Shown in pieces: positions 5,984 to 6,613 of a stretch of DNA of 6,613 bases. How positions within the stretch are numbered: the stretch's first letter is position 1; each line of letters starts with the position of its first letter. The notes beneath the pieces are model-generated. The model made no database searches. It was not told the origin of the DNA and saw nothing but the letters and a program-made list of their open reading frames with translations. Origin of the DNA: Cyanobacteria bacterium UBA11153 (GTDB lineage: Bacteria; Cyanobacteriota; Cyanobacteriia; Cyanobacteriales; Coleofasciculaceae). Location of the stretch: contig DOIX01000317.1 of assembly GCA_003511885.1 (NCBI GenBank), positions 1 through 6,613 of the forward strand. The letters are read 5' to 3'. The translations under genes were made by a program, and so were the position numbers.

Positions 5984-6538
5984 TCAGACAGAGATTCCTG
6001 TAAAAACCAAGTTTCTTTGATGGCTAATTTGCAAAACACTCAAGAGCGATCTCAAAACTCCGAAGTATGGGTTTTCTCCTTTAAAACCTCCTGTCATTTT
6101 TTCTAGGGCTGGCAATAAACAATCCTCAATTAATTCTTGGGCAAGAACTGCATTTTGTTCTAAAGTACTGAGAAATTCCAGCATTACTGGCAAATGATCT
6201 GCGAGTTCATTTTCAGGAGCTTTAAATCCATGTTCCTGATATTTTTGTTGTAATTTAACCAAGAAATCAGCGCGGTTAAAGTTTTCGCCAAATATGTGAA
6301 ATCCTGGATAAGGAAAACAAACTGGATTTACGTCAAAAGTGCTGGTGTAAATTTCCTCTAAGTGAGAAATAGCCGTACTATCGACAAAGGTTTGGAATTG
6401 CTTAATTAATGCTGCGGCTTCTGGATAATCTGTTATCAATTGACGATAACCTTTATCTATATTGTTCAGCAATTCCGGAGATGGATAAGTCAAAAGTGCC
6501 GCAAAAGTTCGATAAGTTAGTTGAGGTGGATTCTTCAT
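5984..6538 (-). CDS. narJ: Nitrate reductase molybdenum cofactor assembly chaperone
   Basis: NarJ is a cytoplasmic TorD/DmsD-family chaperone that binds NarG and assists molybdenum cofactor insertion before membrane attachment by NarI. The 184 residues show the family layout: RTFAALLTYPSPELL near the start (10-24), YTSTFDVNP (64-72), the PGFHIFGE segment (78-85) equivalent to the H-x-H-G-E region of E. coli NarJ, then KYQEHGF (99-105) and ELADHLPVMLEFL (111-123). E. coli NarJ is longer (236), but shorter family members are common. The last ten residues (RNLVFTGISV) look unlike the rest and may reflect repeat-derived sequence, a guess only. The SD is GGAG (6545-6548), 6 nt before the ATG. It lies upstream of narI as in other nar operons. 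The gene is AT-rich by eye. Confidence 0.92.
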   Translation of the reverse strand: MKNPPQLTYRTFAALLTYPSPELLNNIDKGYRQLITDYPEAAALIKQFQTFVDSTAISHLEEIYTSTFDVNPVCFPYPGFHIFGENFNRADFLVKLQQKYQEHGFKAPENELADHLPVMLEFLSTLEQNAVLAQELIEDCLLPALEKMTGGFKGENPYFGVLRSLLSVLQISHQRNLVFTGISV

Positions 6539-6543
6539 ATCTT

Positions 6544-6585
6544 GCTCCCCCCTTATTAAGGGGGGCTGGGGGGGTGAATGTGTAG
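6544..6585. repeat. C/G-rich hairpin repeat, copy 2, carrying the narJ ribosome-binding site
   Basis: The arms CCCCCCTT (6547-6554) and AAGGGGGG (6558-6565) pair perfectly around a 3-nt loop, followed by a second G-run (6568-6574) and GTGAATGTGTAG. It is homologous to 5882-5922. On the narJ strand the 3' arm reads GGGGGGAG and ends 6 nt before the narJ ATG, so the repeat itself supplies the Shine-Dalgarno and could fold it into the stem. Confidence 0.8.
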
Positions 6586-6589
6586 TAGT

Positions 6590-6606
6590 GCGAGCATCTT
6601 GCTCGC
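6590..6606. repeat. Short perfect hairpin GCGAGCA-TCT-TGCTCGC
   Basis: Seven-base arms (6590-6596 and 6600-6606) pair perfectly over a 3-nt loop, directly next to the C/G-rich repeat. It resembles a widespread cyanobacterial palindromic repeat. No T-run follows on either strand, and no coding sequence is recognised between it and narJ. Confidence 0.65.
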
Positions 6607-6613
6607 TGGGAGC

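Overview
The window looks like cyanobacterial chromosome. Three copies of the HIP1 octamer GCGATCGC are present (701-708, 2211-2218, 5329-5336). Nearly every intergenic gap holds heptamer-type short tandem repeats or palindromic dispersed repeats typical of filamentous cyanobacteria, and one gene is a recognisable NrtP-type permease. The species cannot be named from the sequence.

The right two thirds is a minus-strand nitrate cluster, read from right to left. It contains narJ (6538-5984, assembly chaperone of respiratory nitrate reductase), narI (5815-5129, cytochrome b subunit), a NarK-family nitrate/nitrite transporter (5004-3427) and an NrtP-type nitrate permease (3391-1907). Beyond a palindromic spacer, a nitrate-reductase-associated protein (1612-1163) lies in the same orientation. 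The order J-I-K implies that narG and narH (catalytic and Fe-S subunits) lie just beyond the right edge. The proposed pathway is: NarK/NrtP import nitrate and exchange or export nitrite, NarI oxidises quinol with its two haems, electrons pass to the cytoplasmic NarGH, and NarJ helps insert the molybdenum cofactor. A membrane-bound, quinol-oxidising Nar system is unusual for cyanobacteria, which normally reduce nitrate with ferredoxin-dependent NarB. This is the main biological point of the window.

The left third has few genes and many mobile elements. Positions 1-85 look like the right end of an IS200/IS605-family element with the 3' hairpin of a TnpB guide RNA. Next come two abutting stem-loops (187-233 and 234-304, the second a perfect 30-bp inverted repeat). 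A 213-bp MITE-like element follows (329-541), with terminal inverted repeats and a 6-bp target duplication. The only gene here is a small unknown membrane protein on the plus strand (635-1066), convergent with the nitrate-reductase-associated gene.

Intergenic gaps in the nar cluster hold repeats. One C/G-rich hairpin repeat lies directly upstream of narJ and appears to supply its Shine-Dalgarno sequence. A second copy lies between narJ and narI. No NtcA-type site (GTA-N8-TAC), clear promoter or intrinsic terminator was found; the cluster promoter is probably outside the window.
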